From an uncultured Collinsella sp. (GTDB taxonomy: Bacteria > Actinomycetota > Coriobacteriia > Coriobacteriales > Coriobacteriaceae): DNA of 51,743 nucleotides. The position numbers were made by a program, and so were the translations under genes. The notes below the pieces were generated by a model, which made no database searches, was not told the DNA's origin, and saw only the letters and a program-made list of their open reading frames with translations. Where the stretch lies: assembly GCA_938023905.1 (NCBI GenBank), contig CALJCO010000136.1:1-51743 (forward strand), written 5' to 3'. Below, one piece after another: positions 8,028 to 15,758 of the stretch (its first letter is position 1; every line of letters begins with the position of its first letter).

Positions 8028-9350
8028 TTACGGCTCCAAAAGCCCTGCCATAAAGATGGGCAGATACAGCACGTCACCATCGCGGTGAAGATTACATTCC
8101 GCAAGTACCAGGGCGCGATCGATTCCGTAGCCCTTCGTCGCGAGCGCGTTGTCGAGCGCCGCATGGGACTTAAAGCTCTTGCCCGACTTGACCTCGATGG
8201 CAAGAACCTCCCCATCGAGCGTCTCCTCCACAAAATCGAGCTCGCCGACTTTTTTAGACGTAAAGTAGCGCAATCTGAATCCGTGGGCTTTGAGCTCTTG
8301 GGCAACGAAGCCCTCAAACGCCGCCCCCATGTTCATGCCAAAGGCGTCTTCCGCCCCCCCATCAAAAACGCCTTGGGCGACCCTTTTGGAATACGACGAC
8401 ATGAGCATTCCGGTGTCCAAGTAAAACAGCTTGAACAAATTTCGTTGCTCCCCCAATAAAAGGGGTGCCACGGGCGCCGTTACGTTATACACGGGAAGCG
8501 CGACACCCGCCTCCGATAGCCAGAGAAAATGATCTGTCACCTGCGAAAAACGTTTGACACCGTTAATCGATGACAGTTTGAATCGCTTGTTTTTGGAGCC
8601 GGCCTCGCTGGGAATCAGATCATAGATATCGCGAATAACCAAGCGTAGCTCAGGCGGAGCGTACTTTGCGATGTCATCGCGATACAGGGCGTGAAGATCG
8701 CGATGGATGTTTCGAACCTCGTCGACATTGCGCGTCGCCAAGAAGGAATTGACCGCGTCGGGCATGCCCCCCACCACCACATACTGATGGAACAGATTGA
8801 GCAAGCGGTCATACAGATAGCCGGGGAGCTCCTTTTCGTCCTTTAGACAACCCCTGAGCATGTCAAACGCTCCGGCAGCAACGCCGCTTGCCCAGCAGAA
8901 CTCCTCAAAGTCGAGCGGGTACATCTGGACCTGCTCGACATACCCCACCGGCAGGGAATCGATGCCCTCGAGCTCAACACCAAGGAGCGATCCGGTAAGG
9001 ATGTATCGAAAGTCGCCGCGCTGGACCAGGTATTTGATAAACGTCACTACGTTGGGGCATCGCTGCACCTCGTCGATAACCACAACGGTCTTGTTCGCAA
9101 CCATCGGCTGCGTTGCAGCAATAGACATGCGCATAAGCAGGTCATCCGCGCTTTTTGCCGCCAAAAACGAATCGCGCACGGACGCGTCGGCGATAAGGTC
9201 GAACGTCACGACATTTTCGAACGATTCGCTTGCAAAGACGTTGACCAAATATGACTTTCCTACCTGTCGGGCGCCCTTGACCAAAAGAGCCTTGTTAGGC
9301 GACGAGGCAAGCCAAGATTCAAACTGTGCTTTCGCTTTTCTCTGTAGCAT
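8028..9350 (-). CDS. AAA ATPase with DUF4143 C-terminal domain
   Basis: Protein of 440 residues. Walker A is GARQVGKS at 26-33, Walker B is VVVIDEVQR about 70 residues later, and the C-terminal half is DUF4143-like with a PD-(D/E)xK-looking motif (GELDFVEE ... LAIEVKSGK). I placed the start at 9350, where AAGGGG precedes the ATG; a longer open frame (to 9515) only translates the repeat array. Such ATPases are common accessory genes in gut bacteria with no agreed role. The nuclease-like motif suggests action on nucleic acid, by inference. It is convergent with the membrane-protein gene and divergent from the riboswitch gene. Confidence 0.85.
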   Translation of the reverse strand: MLQRKAKAQFESWLASSPNKALLVKGARQVGKSYLVNVFASESFENVVTFDLIADASVRDSFLAAKSADDLLMRMSIAATQPMVANKTVVVIDEVQRCPNVVTFIKYLVQRGDFRYILTGSLLGVELEGIDSLPVGYVEQVQMYPLDFEEFCWASGVAAGAFDMLRGCLKDEKELPGYLYDRLLNLFHQYVVVGGMPDAVNSFLATRNVDEVRNIHRDLHALYRDDIAKYAPPELRLVIRDIYDLIPSEAGSKNKRFKLSSINGVKRFSQVTDHFLWLSEAGVALPVYNVTAPVAPLLLGEQRNLFKLFYLDTGMLMSSYSKRVAQGVFDGGAEDAFGMNMGAAFEGFVAQELKAHGFRLRYFTSKKVGELDFVEETLDGEVLAIEVKSGKSFKSHAALDNALATKGYGIDRALVLAECNLHRDGDVLYLPIFMAGLLEP

Positions 9351-9387
9351 AAGCGTACCCCTTATTACGTGCTGTTTTAGCACTAGG

Positions 9388-9500
9388 ATACACTTTTCCG
9401 TAGTTATTAGATGCTCATTTCGACACTTTTTCGAAGTTCTAAAGTGTGTATTGCGACACTTTTCCGTACTTTTAAATGGGATATCTCGACACTTTTTCGG
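9388..9500. repeat. Four-copy 33-bp-period direct repeat upstream of the DUF4143 ATPase
   Basis: The core CGACACTTTTYCG begins at 9421, 9454 and 9487, exactly 33 bp apart. A variant (ATACACTTTTCCG) begins at 9388 in the same register. The spacers between cores are not conserved. A 33-bp step is close to three helical turns, so the cores face one side of the DNA. The array lies 38-150 bp upstream of the ATPase start, the usual place for operators. Because 33 is a multiple of three, the minus-strand reading gives a repeated KKCRN-like peptide; no start site supports its translation. Confidence 0.8.
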
Positions 9501-9620
9501 ATTTAAGCCTAGCAACAGCCGGCGAAATCAAGCACCGTCCGCGCGTCATTTCGCACTCGGCGCTTGATTTCTGTCCGCGTGCGCTGATAGACTCCATCGT
9601 GCCCGCAAGGAGCGGGCGCG

Positions 9621-9713
9621 TTTTATCCAGAGTCGGGGTAGAGAGTTGGCTCCACGATCCCGACGCCAACCGGCCAAGAGGCACGGTGGCCCTGCCAACA
9701 TCGATGAAAGGAG
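9621..9713 (+). promoter_or_regulatory. SAM riboswitch (S-box clan) with translational control
   Basis: P1: TTTTATC (9621-9627) pairs with GATGAAA (9703-9709). AGAG follows the 5' strand. P2: TCGGG (9633-9637) pairs with CCCGA (9659-9663) and encloses GAGAGTTGGCTC, close to the S-box GAGGGACTGGCCC. CGCCAACC follows, like the S-box GGCAACC. P3: GGCC (9672-9675) pairs with GGCC (9688-9691), followed by TGCCAACATC. The Shine-Dalgarno AAAGGAG (9707-9713) shares three bases with the P1 3' strand, so ligand binding should reduce translation of the ORF at 9719. The P4 arm is missing or minimal, which may place it nearer the SAM-IV variant. It was identified by eye against the consensus. Confidence 0.7.
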
Positions 9714-9718
9714 TCCGT

Positions 9719-10141
9719 ATGGACAATTTCTCCGTGCGCAGTGAGTACAGCTTCCACAATCTGGCAGCCAAGCCAAAACAAATACATCTTCTGGACGAGC
9801 CGAGCGGCTACGCCTCGGCCATGGTCAAGAGTAGTCTCTCCCACCAGATGCGCTTTACCGTGCAGGTGCTCGAGGAAGAGCTCTGCGCCGCCAGCGACCC
9901 GCACGTGCTGCAGATCAAGCTGCTCGGAGACAACTCGCGCGAGCCGTCCAGCTGGAAGCTGTTTGCCGACGGCGCATGCGTTGCGAACGGTTCAGGAGAA
10001 TTTGCCCGTGAATGCTTCTACGAGGGCGCCGAGGTGTTCCTGGACTTGTGCCGAGATGCCGTCGAGACTGCCGAGCTGCGCCAATGGAGCCAGAGGGAGT
10101 ACGAGCTGTTGAGTGCCGCGCGCGGGATCGCGGAGGTGTAG
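9719..10141 (+). CDS. Unknown 140-residue protein under SAM riboswitch
   Basis: Small soluble protein that I do not recognise. No signal peptide, membrane helix or cysteine cluster is seen. The N-terminal third is polar and the C-terminal half is acidic and helical (VFLDLCRDAVETAELRQW). The ATG at 9719 lies six bases after AAAGGAG. A SAM aptamer occupies the leader and a strong terminator follows at 10,177, so it is a single-gene unit. Riboswitch control implies a role in methionine, SAM or methyl-group economy, although no enzyme motif of that pathway is visible. Confidence 0.75.
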   Translation: MDNFSVRSEYSFHNLAAKPKQIHLLDEPSGYASAMVKSSLSHQMRFTVQVLEEELCAASDPHVLQIKLLGDNSREPSSWKLFADGACVANGSGEFARECFYEGAEVFLDLCRDAVETAELRQWSQREYELLSAARGIAEV

Positions 10142-10176
10142 GCGAGCGGATGAGCCATCGGCAATTCCGAGCTGGC

Positions 10177-10205
10177 AAGGGCCGGGAATTAGATTCCCGG
10201 CCCTT
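10177..10205. terminator. Bidirectional hairpin between the riboswitch gene and the GmrSD-like gene
   Basis: AAGGGCCGGGAAT (10177-10189) and ATTCCCGGCCCTT (10193-10205) form a perfect 13-bp stem with a 3-nt loop, between convergent genes. Confidence 0.75.
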
Positions 10206-10208
10206 AAC

Positions 10209-12332
10209 CTAGCACTGCTTTATGAGATCGAGCACCGCGGGGATATCGTCAGCGCTACGGAGTGCAACATAGGTCGGCATACCCGGCCCAAATCCGTCCT
10301 GTGTGCGCTTGTCCTGGCACATGGCCTCCGGGTCAATCAGCTCGTCCACACTCTTTGCCAGGCCGACGGCAATCCAACCACCGTTGCTGGTCCTGCCATC
10401 TAGAACGGCATGCAGTTTTCGCTTGCCCGACCTGAAGCCTACATAGTACTTGGCTATATAGGACTCCCACGAAGGGTTACCACTCAGAACAGACTCGCGC
10501 ACCTCATCGAAAAGCTTCTGGTTGAGTCCGCCTTCAGCAAAAGTGGGGTGATTCTCCTGCAGAGTCCAGACAGGAGCCTCGTCAGACTCCCCGCGAGAGG
10601 GGCGATACTTGTCGACGACATCTGCCGGAAGATCGGGGTACTTCCATATCTCGCACGCCTCTTTCGCCAGCTCGTCCGCACGCTGCCTAATCTCCTCCTC
10701 GCCCCATTTTTCATGCGAGGCGATCGACTTGTTTAGGTAGAGTGGGCTGCACATAAGTCCCACGTTCGGAAGATTGAGCTTGTCCGAGAACGACCGGTTT
10801 GAGTACTCCTGGTTGTAGCCCGTCAGCGTTAGATTTCCCAAGTTGTTGCACAGCCTGTCGTGGATGTCTTCCCAGTTCTCGCCAAGCGATTCCTTCCAAC
10901 CGTGCTCATCATCAATCGTCTGGGGCATGACGTGCTCGATCTGGTAATCGTCAGCCGAGATGGACTCCTTTGGATGGTGCCAGTTCTCCATGCGTTCCAG
11001 GTAATAGCGCTTTTTAGAGAAGCGGTTGTAGCAGTCACGCGTCTTAAACTCCTCGACAAAATGTTCGTCCGTCGGGAAGTACGCGGTCATACCACTGCTA
11101 TGGATAAGGAGCATCGCCGTAACGTACTCCTCTATATCGTCCTGCTGCTCGAGATTGCGATACATGCCGGCAAAGAAATTATTTAGGCCCGTGGTAAGCC
11201 TGCCGCAAACCGCCCGCCTGAACAGAAACGACTCGATAGTCTCGCAGATACGAAGAAACGCATTGCGGTCAATCCTGCCTCCTTCATAAACCGAGTAAAG
11301 CAGCATCAGCAAAGGTCTGACCGGTTTCACATAAAGACAAGTAATCCTGCCGAACACTCGGCGCAGCCCCTCGTCTTTTTCCTCGCCAAGGAACAGCCTC
11401 GCATATCTCTGCGCATATTCGCGGAGCTCCTTCAGCAGGCCCTCGGTATCTCCATCGTAGTCATCAGCGAAATAGCGTTTGAACTCGTGGTAGGCCTCGT
11501 TTTCCTTCGGCATCCTATTGGGAACCTTGAGCCACAGCCAGTACCAGATAAATGCATTGAACTCTTCCTCGCCGCCTTTTCCGAACAAGCGCTCGAGCGG
11601 ATGCCAGTAACCCTCGTAGAGCTTGGTCTGCTCGTCGTTGGGAAGCGACATAAGAACGTAGTTACGAATGAGGTCAATGGGCGTGAGCGGCTTACCCTTG
11701 GAGTTCATGGACTCAAATATGAGCTGGGCATTATCAACGCCAGCGGTGAGCTTAGTGTCGATGACCTGCACGCGGTTTAGCCCCGCCCAAAGCCTTGCAG
11801 GGTCGAATGATTTCCCGTGCATCTTCTCGCGGAAAAACGCATGGTTCTCGACGATCCGATCCGATTTTTCATCTGGCACGGGAGACCCAGATACGATGGA
11901 GAACAGCGTCTCTTTATCGTCCTGCGAGAGCACCAGCTTGTAGCGCGCCAGACCGTTGTAGTCATCATCGTTAAAGAGGTAGTTCTTCCGCAGCGCTGAA
12001 ATCTTGAGATCGCCAAGGAAGCCGGCCTTGTCGGGGTTGCTCTCCAAATAGTCAGCCAAAGCTGCAATCATCAACGAAAACGTCGTCATGCGCTGCTGCC
12101 CGTCAATCAGAAGCACGCGCGAAATACTCGTGGCAGAGCTCTCGGACTCGGGGATATAAAGCATCGACCCCACGAAGTGCGACACGCCATCACGACCCGC
12201 TCGCATAACGTCCTCCCAAAGCACTTCGCACTCTTTTACGCTCCACGAGTAAACTCGCTGGTACGCAGGAATGACGAACTGCATCTTCGCCACGCCCATA
12301 AGGTCGAGTAGATTTGCCTCGGTTGCTTTCAT
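10209..12332 (-). CDS. GmrSD-like DUF262/DUF1524 protein, candidate type IV restriction enzyme
   Basis: Protein of 707 residues. The N-terminal DUF262 (ParB-like NTPase) has IPAYQRVYSW at 21-30 and IDGQQRMTT at 76-84. A DUF1524 HNH nuclease region follows, with YQIEHVMPQT near 463-472 and LCNNLGNLTLTGYNQ some 30 residues later. The last ~120 residues form a separate domain (VWTLQENHPTF ... AVLDLIKQC) like those appended to some DUF262 proteins. GmrSD enzymes cleave DNA carrying modified cytosines; target specificity here is unknown. The ATG at 12332 follows AGAGGGGAC. Its place beside a type I restriction locus supports a defence role. Confidence 0.85.
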   Translation of the reverse strand: MKATEANLLDLMGVAKMQFVIPAYQRVYSWSVKECEVLWEDVMRAGRDGVSHFVGSMLYIPESESSATSISRVLLIDGQQRMTTFSLMIAALADYLESNPDKAGFLGDLKISALRKNYLFNDDDYNGLARYKLVLSQDDKETLFSIVSGSPVPDEKSDRIVENHAFFREKMHGKSFDPARLWAGLNRVQVIDTKLTAGVDNAQLIFESMNSKGKPLTPIDLIRNYVLMSLPNDEQTKLYEGYWHPLERLFGKGGEEEFNAFIWYWLWLKVPNRMPKENEAYHEFKRYFADDYDGDTEGLLKELREYAQRYARLFLGEEKDEGLRRVFGRITCLYVKPVRPLLMLLYSVYEGGRIDRNAFLRICETIESFLFRRAVCGRLTTGLNNFFAGMYRNLEQQDDIEEYVTAMLLIHSSGMTAYFPTDEHFVEEFKTRDCYNRFSKKRYYLERMENWHHPKESISADDYQIEHVMPQTIDDEHGWKESLGENWEDIHDRLCNNLGNLTLTGYNQEYSNRSFSDKLNLPNVGLMCSPLYLNKSIASHEKWGEEEIRQRADELAKEACEIWKYPDLPADVVDKYRPSRGESDEAPVWTLQENHPTFAEGGLNQKLFDEVRESVLSGNPSWESYIAKYYVGFRSGKRKLHAVLDGRTSNGGWIAVGLAKSVDELIDPEAMCQDKRTQDGFGPGMPTYVALRSADDIPAVLDLIKQC

Positions 12333-12605
12333 TTACGGTTGTCCCCTCTTATTTACATCGCCTGCAATTGCCCCGTCAATCAAAACACTGGAGATGAGAT
12401 TGTGGGCAAGCCGCGTGGTCAGTATCCGCAAAGAGCTAAAAGGCAAATAGTCTTTTAGCGTCCTTATCACAAATAATACGTGCACCTTCACTATTTGGCG
12501 GTATTAGACAATAGCTAAATGAGTATCGGTTATCATTGCGTTAGCGCTTACGACCTCCTTTTTGCTGGCACACGTCAGCTTAGAATCCCGACAAAGGAGG
12601 AAAAG

Positions 12606-12713
12606 ATGAAGTACACGCCTAACGATGAGGTCGTTCTCGCCGTTATAGATGCTATTGTGGCTATCGCAACCGCATACTTTAAGTATCGCGGCAACGAGAC
12701 GCCCAGCAGCTAA
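12606..12713 (+). CDS. 35-residue peptide with hydrophobic helix, unknown
   Basis: Short ORF with a near-perfect Shine-Dalgarno (AAAGGAGG, 5 bp before the ATG) and its own intrinsic terminator 16 bp after the stop. Residues 8-21 (VVLAVIDAIVAIAT) form a hydrophobic helix, followed by a polar tail (YFKYRGNETPSS). The RBS and terminator argue for a real mini-gene. Membrane-acting toxins, small regulatory peptides and leader-like peptides are all possible. It is divergent from the GmrSD-like gene and convergent with the 567-residue unknown. Confidence 0.6.
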   Translation: MKYTPNDEVVLAVIDAIVAIATAYFKYRGNETPSS

Positions 12714-12729
12714 ACGACGGAAGCGCGTC

Positions 12730-12755
12730 GGCACGCGGACTCTCGTTCGCGTGCC
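12730..12755 (+). terminator. Intrinsic terminator of the small-peptide gene
   Basis: GGCACGCG (12730-12737) pairs with CGCGTGCC (12748-12755), followed by GTTTTCTT. It lies between convergent genes and could also serve the minus strand in part. Confidence 0.75.
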
Positions 12756-12761
12756 GTTTTC

Positions 12762-14465
12762 TTACCAAAACCGCACCCGTTCGCCGTTACGTTTTACAAA
12801 GAACAGCTTAGACGGCATATTATCGCGACCAACTACGATGAGGTCATCCTTGCTGGCAGCCTCAGTCAATTCCCGTTCACGGGCGCCACGATAGCTGTCA
12901 ACTCTAACAAATAGCACCTTCGAAGAGACTAGACCGTAACCGTCATACTCTATGGCAGGTTGCTCGAAGGGCCTAACTGCTTTCACAGGATTTCGACCCT
13001 CAAACTCCAAAACAAAGTCAGTCAAAGGTATCTCGGCTAGCTTCATATACATTTCGCTATAGGAAACGTGCTTCAATCCAAGCGTTTCAAGCGCCTTTTC
13101 CTTGCTTCCTGGGATAACATAACCGCCCAATAGGTAATACAGAAGCGCAATTGCATCTTGCCTAATCCTATTAACTTCATCCAAATCCGTAAAGTTATCC
13201 TTGTGGAAATAGCCATTCCTATCTTTACCTGCAAAATCCCTTATTTTGAGAAGCACGAAATGTCTTCCCTCGTCGCTAATCCTCCAAGCCTCTTTATTGT
13301 CATGGAGAAGATTCGCAAGAGCGACCAGGGTTGTCGAAAACCACCGCTTATTTGATTCGACGAACTGGATGTGTTTAGCCTCTCGAGACCAATCGAATGG
13401 TCTCTTGTATACGACTGCCCTATTTCCTTTCTTAGCTGTGGCAATGAAGAGTTTTTCTGATCCCGGCTCGCCTAGCGTAGCAAGCATAAGCTCATATGCG
13501 AGCTGCTCAACCGCCTTTATATAGCCACAAACAATTGAAGTGTAATCGAACTCTCCGCCCCGCAAGAAAGACCTGCGCAGGTACTCCGATGTAGTAAGAC
13601 ATCTTGCAAAGCCCTTTGTTCCAGCAAGGCAGTGTCCGAGTCCATCATCGAAGAAAGCTTTATTGAGCACTTTTTGATCTTCGTCGACAAGCCTGAACGT
13701 GGTGTGATTTGATTGAACCGTGTAATTCGACTCAGAAAAGCCGTCAACAGTACGACGAACTTCATCTACCAACGAAGCCCTGAATGGCGCCAAACGAGGC
13801 ATGGAGAGGCTAGAAATGGCCTGGAGACCGATGATATCCTCTACCCTGGCAACTGCATCTCGAACGCGATAAACAAACTCATCGTAGAGATCCTCTGGGA
13901 AGAACTTTTTGAAAAAGCCGCTCGATGGTATTTGGAATACGCTATCGAATCCTTCGACACGCAACTCGTTGGGACATCGTTTTAGCCCCTCAATCTCTGC
14001 TGCAGACCAGTCGATAACGACAATCCTGCTGATTCCCCATGCATCTAGGATTTCATCAACTTTCATAGCGGTAAATGAGTCCGGAAGGGTGTATCGATAC
14101 CCTACGGTTTCGCAATTTGTTGAAATTAGAAACTCAATAGGGTTCGTACTTTCGTGCCTCTCATTATTCGACCCAACAACAGCCGAGCCCTTCGGCCAGG
14201 CAGCGTCAATACCATAGAGAGCGAACAAGGATCCGAGTATTGGATTGACTATGTTATTTCTAACGGAAAACTCGAGAGATGCCTTATAGAAATCGTATTC
14301 AACCTGCTCTTGCGATGGCTGAATCAGCGTCGCAAAACCGCCGATTCGTCTCCGGAGCTTTTCGCCATTCCAGTGCTCCCTAAATTTGTAAGTCGTTCGC
14401 AATGCAGAGGCAATCTGTTCGTCAATCGACGCAACTGCCTTTTCTAGTTGGGCGTCGGCATTCAT
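12762..14465 (-). CDS. Unknown 567-residue protein in defence island
   Basis: I do not recognise a family. I chose the ATG at 14465 because GAAAGGCG precedes it (a longer frame begins at 14489). The protein is soluble. The N-terminal ~180 residues contain alternating strand-like segments (EFLISTNCETVGYRY, ISRIVVIDWSAAEIEG) that could be a Rossmann-like or nuclease-like fold. The middle is helical with several aromatic/charged motifs (KHIQFVESNKRWFST, FAGKDRNGYFHKDNF), and the last ~100 residues look like a small beta-rich domain ending NGERVRFW. Codons are less GC-rich than in the purine genes, suggesting acquisition. Flanked by a GmrSD-like gene and a type I system, it is a candidate defence effector with no assigned activity. 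Confidence 0.7.
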   Translation of the reverse strand: MNADAQLEKAVASIDEQIASALRTTYKFREHWNGEKLRRRIGGFATLIQPSQEQVEYDFYKASLEFSVRNNIVNPILGSLFALYGIDAAWPKGSAVVGSNNERHESTNPIEFLISTNCETVGYRYTLPDSFTAMKVDEILDAWGISRIVVIDWSAAEIEGLKRCPNELRVEGFDSVFQIPSSGFFKKFFPEDLYDEFVYRVRDAVARVEDIIGLQAISSLSMPRLAPFRASLVDEVRRTVDGFSESNYTVQSNHTTFRLVDEDQKVLNKAFFDDGLGHCLAGTKGFARCLTTSEYLRRSFLRGGEFDYTSIVCGYIKAVEQLAYELMLATLGEPGSEKLFIATAKKGNRAVVYKRPFDWSREAKHIQFVESNKRWFSTTLVALANLLHDNKEAWRISDEGRHFVLLKIRDFAGKDRNGYFHKDNFTDLDEVNRIRQDAIALLYYLLGGYVIPGSKEKALETLGLKHVSYSEMYMKLAEIPLTDFVLEFEGRNPVKAVRPFEQPAIEYDGYGLVSSKVLFVRVDSYRGARERELTEAASKDDLIVVGRDNMPSKLFFVKRNGERVRFW

Positions 14466-14774
14466 CGTTCGCCTTTCATCAAAAGCCACCGTATCGTTAT
14501 TATGTCAGCGAATTCTGATGGCTGGTACATTGCTTTCAGCAAAGTCTCTTGCGGAATTGGATACCGATTTACATTTAGATGCCCCCGTTAAGAAAACGCA
14601 CTTGAACATCTTGCTCTGCAGGCAAAGCAGCACCGGAGTGATGCGGAGGTCTGCGCGGGGTTTCACGGGTTCCCTTGACGCGGCCCAGCGGAAGCGCCAC
14701 CCGGCATCCCTTCCATAACGCACGGGTAAACAAAGGGAAATAGCGCCACCCACCGTGCAAGGAAGGACGCCACC
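14466..14774. other. Intergenic region before the recombinase gene
   Basis: About 310 bp between divergent genes. I see no convincing ORF, RNA gene or terminator. The right half is GC-rich and leads into the AAGGAAGG ribosome-binding site of the recombinase. Confidence 0.5.
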
Positions 14775-15758
14775 ATGGATCTCACGAAAACGGCTAGAGA
14801 AATTACCCGTCTCATGCTCCCCTACCTGACCACGCAGCAGAACCGCCAGCTCAAAAAGGTTTTATCGCACTGCCTTTTCGATGAAAGCCAATTAGCCGAA
14901 GACGGTGGCAACGGTGAAAGCGAATCATTCCTGGATCTTTTTCTGTCTGCAAAACGCCTCGAAGGCTGCTCGGATAGGACCATCTCCTACTACGAAACCA
15001 CCATCAATAAAATGCTTGAATCATTCGATACACCAGCTTGCGACCTGGGAACCGAAGAGATTAGGTCCTATCTTTCCGACTATCAGCAAAAAGCCGGCGT
15101 CAGTCGCGTCACCGTCGACAACGTCCGAAGAATCATCTCAAGCTTCTACTCATGGCTCGAAGACGAGGACCATATCATCAAGAGCCCGGTCAGACGCATT
15201 AAAAGAGTCAAGGCTCCGCAGCCCATAAAGGAAACGTATAGCGATGAAGTCGTTGAGATTCTTTGCGATAACTGCGGGTCACCCCGAAACCTTGCCCTGA
15301 TCGACCTGTTGCGCTCCACGGGCATGCGTGTGGGCGAACTCGTCTCGTTGGACAGGAGCTCCATTGACACCATCAATCGGGAGTGCATCGTACACGGCAA
15401 GGGCAATAAGGACCGCATCGTCTATTTTGACGCAAAGACTAAAGTTCATATTGAGAATTACCTGTCAACACGAATAGACAGCTCGGAGGCCCTCTTCGTG
15501 TCGAGCAAGGCGCCACACGAGAGGCTACAAATTGGCGGCGTCGAGGCGTTGCTTAGAAAACTGGGGCGCGAGCTTGATTTAGGAAGGGTCCACCCTCATA
15601 AGTTCAGAAGAACGCTTGCTACAAAGGCCATCGACAAAGGAATGCCCATCGAACAAGTCCAGGTGCTCCTTGGCCATAAGAAAATAGACACCACATTAAG
15701 GTACGCAATGGTCGACCAGCGCAACGTCAAAGCATCCCACCGCAGATACCTAACTTAA
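14775..15758 (+). CDS. XerC/D-like tyrosine recombinase, probable hsdS invertase
   Basis: Protein of 327 residues: an N-terminal SAM-like DNA-binding domain (about 45-140) and a C-terminal catalytic domain. The R-H-x-x-R-H-Y set is visible: STGMRVGEL (first Arg ~183), HPHKFRRTLAT (His-x-x-Arg near 272-277), LLGHKKIDTT (His) and LRYAMVD (nucleophile Tyr ~308). The start at 14775 follows AAGGAAGG. Its stop codon TAA (15756-15758) lies on the first bases of a CAAAT-N4-ATTTG-type site and its 3' end overlaps the oppositely oriented hsdS by 32 bp. That linkage, and the matching sites in both hsdS genes, indicates it shuffles specificity domains rather than acting as a phage integrase. Confidence 0.88.
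   Translation: MDLTKTAREITRLMLPYLTTQQNRQLKKVLSHCLFDESQLAEDGGNGESESFLDLFLSAKRLEGCSDRTISYYETTINKMLESFDTPACDLGTEEIRSYLSDYQQKAGVSRVTVDNVRRIISSFYSWLEDEDHIIKSPVRRIKRVKAPQPIKETYSDEVVEILCDNCGSPRNLALIDLLRSTGMRVGELVSLDRSSIDTINRECIVHGKGNKDRIVYFDAKTKVHIENYLSTRIDSSEALFVSSKAPHERLQIGGVEALLRKLGRELDLGRVHPHKFRRTLATKAIDKGMPIEQVQVLLGHKKIDTTLRYAMVDQRNVKASHRRYLT

Noticed and set aside
9388..9500. CRISPR array
   Set aside because: Cores are only 13 bp, the 20-bp spacers are short and no cas gene is in the window.
9351..9515. N-terminal extension of the DUF4143 ATPase encoding KKCRN-type repeats
   Set aside because: It only translates the 33-bp DNA repeats. The RBS and Walker region fit the start at 9350.
14775..15758. 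Integrase of a prophage or integrative element
   Set aside because: No attachment-site duplication, tRNA or phage gene is near; matching inverted repeats in both hsdS genes give a better role.
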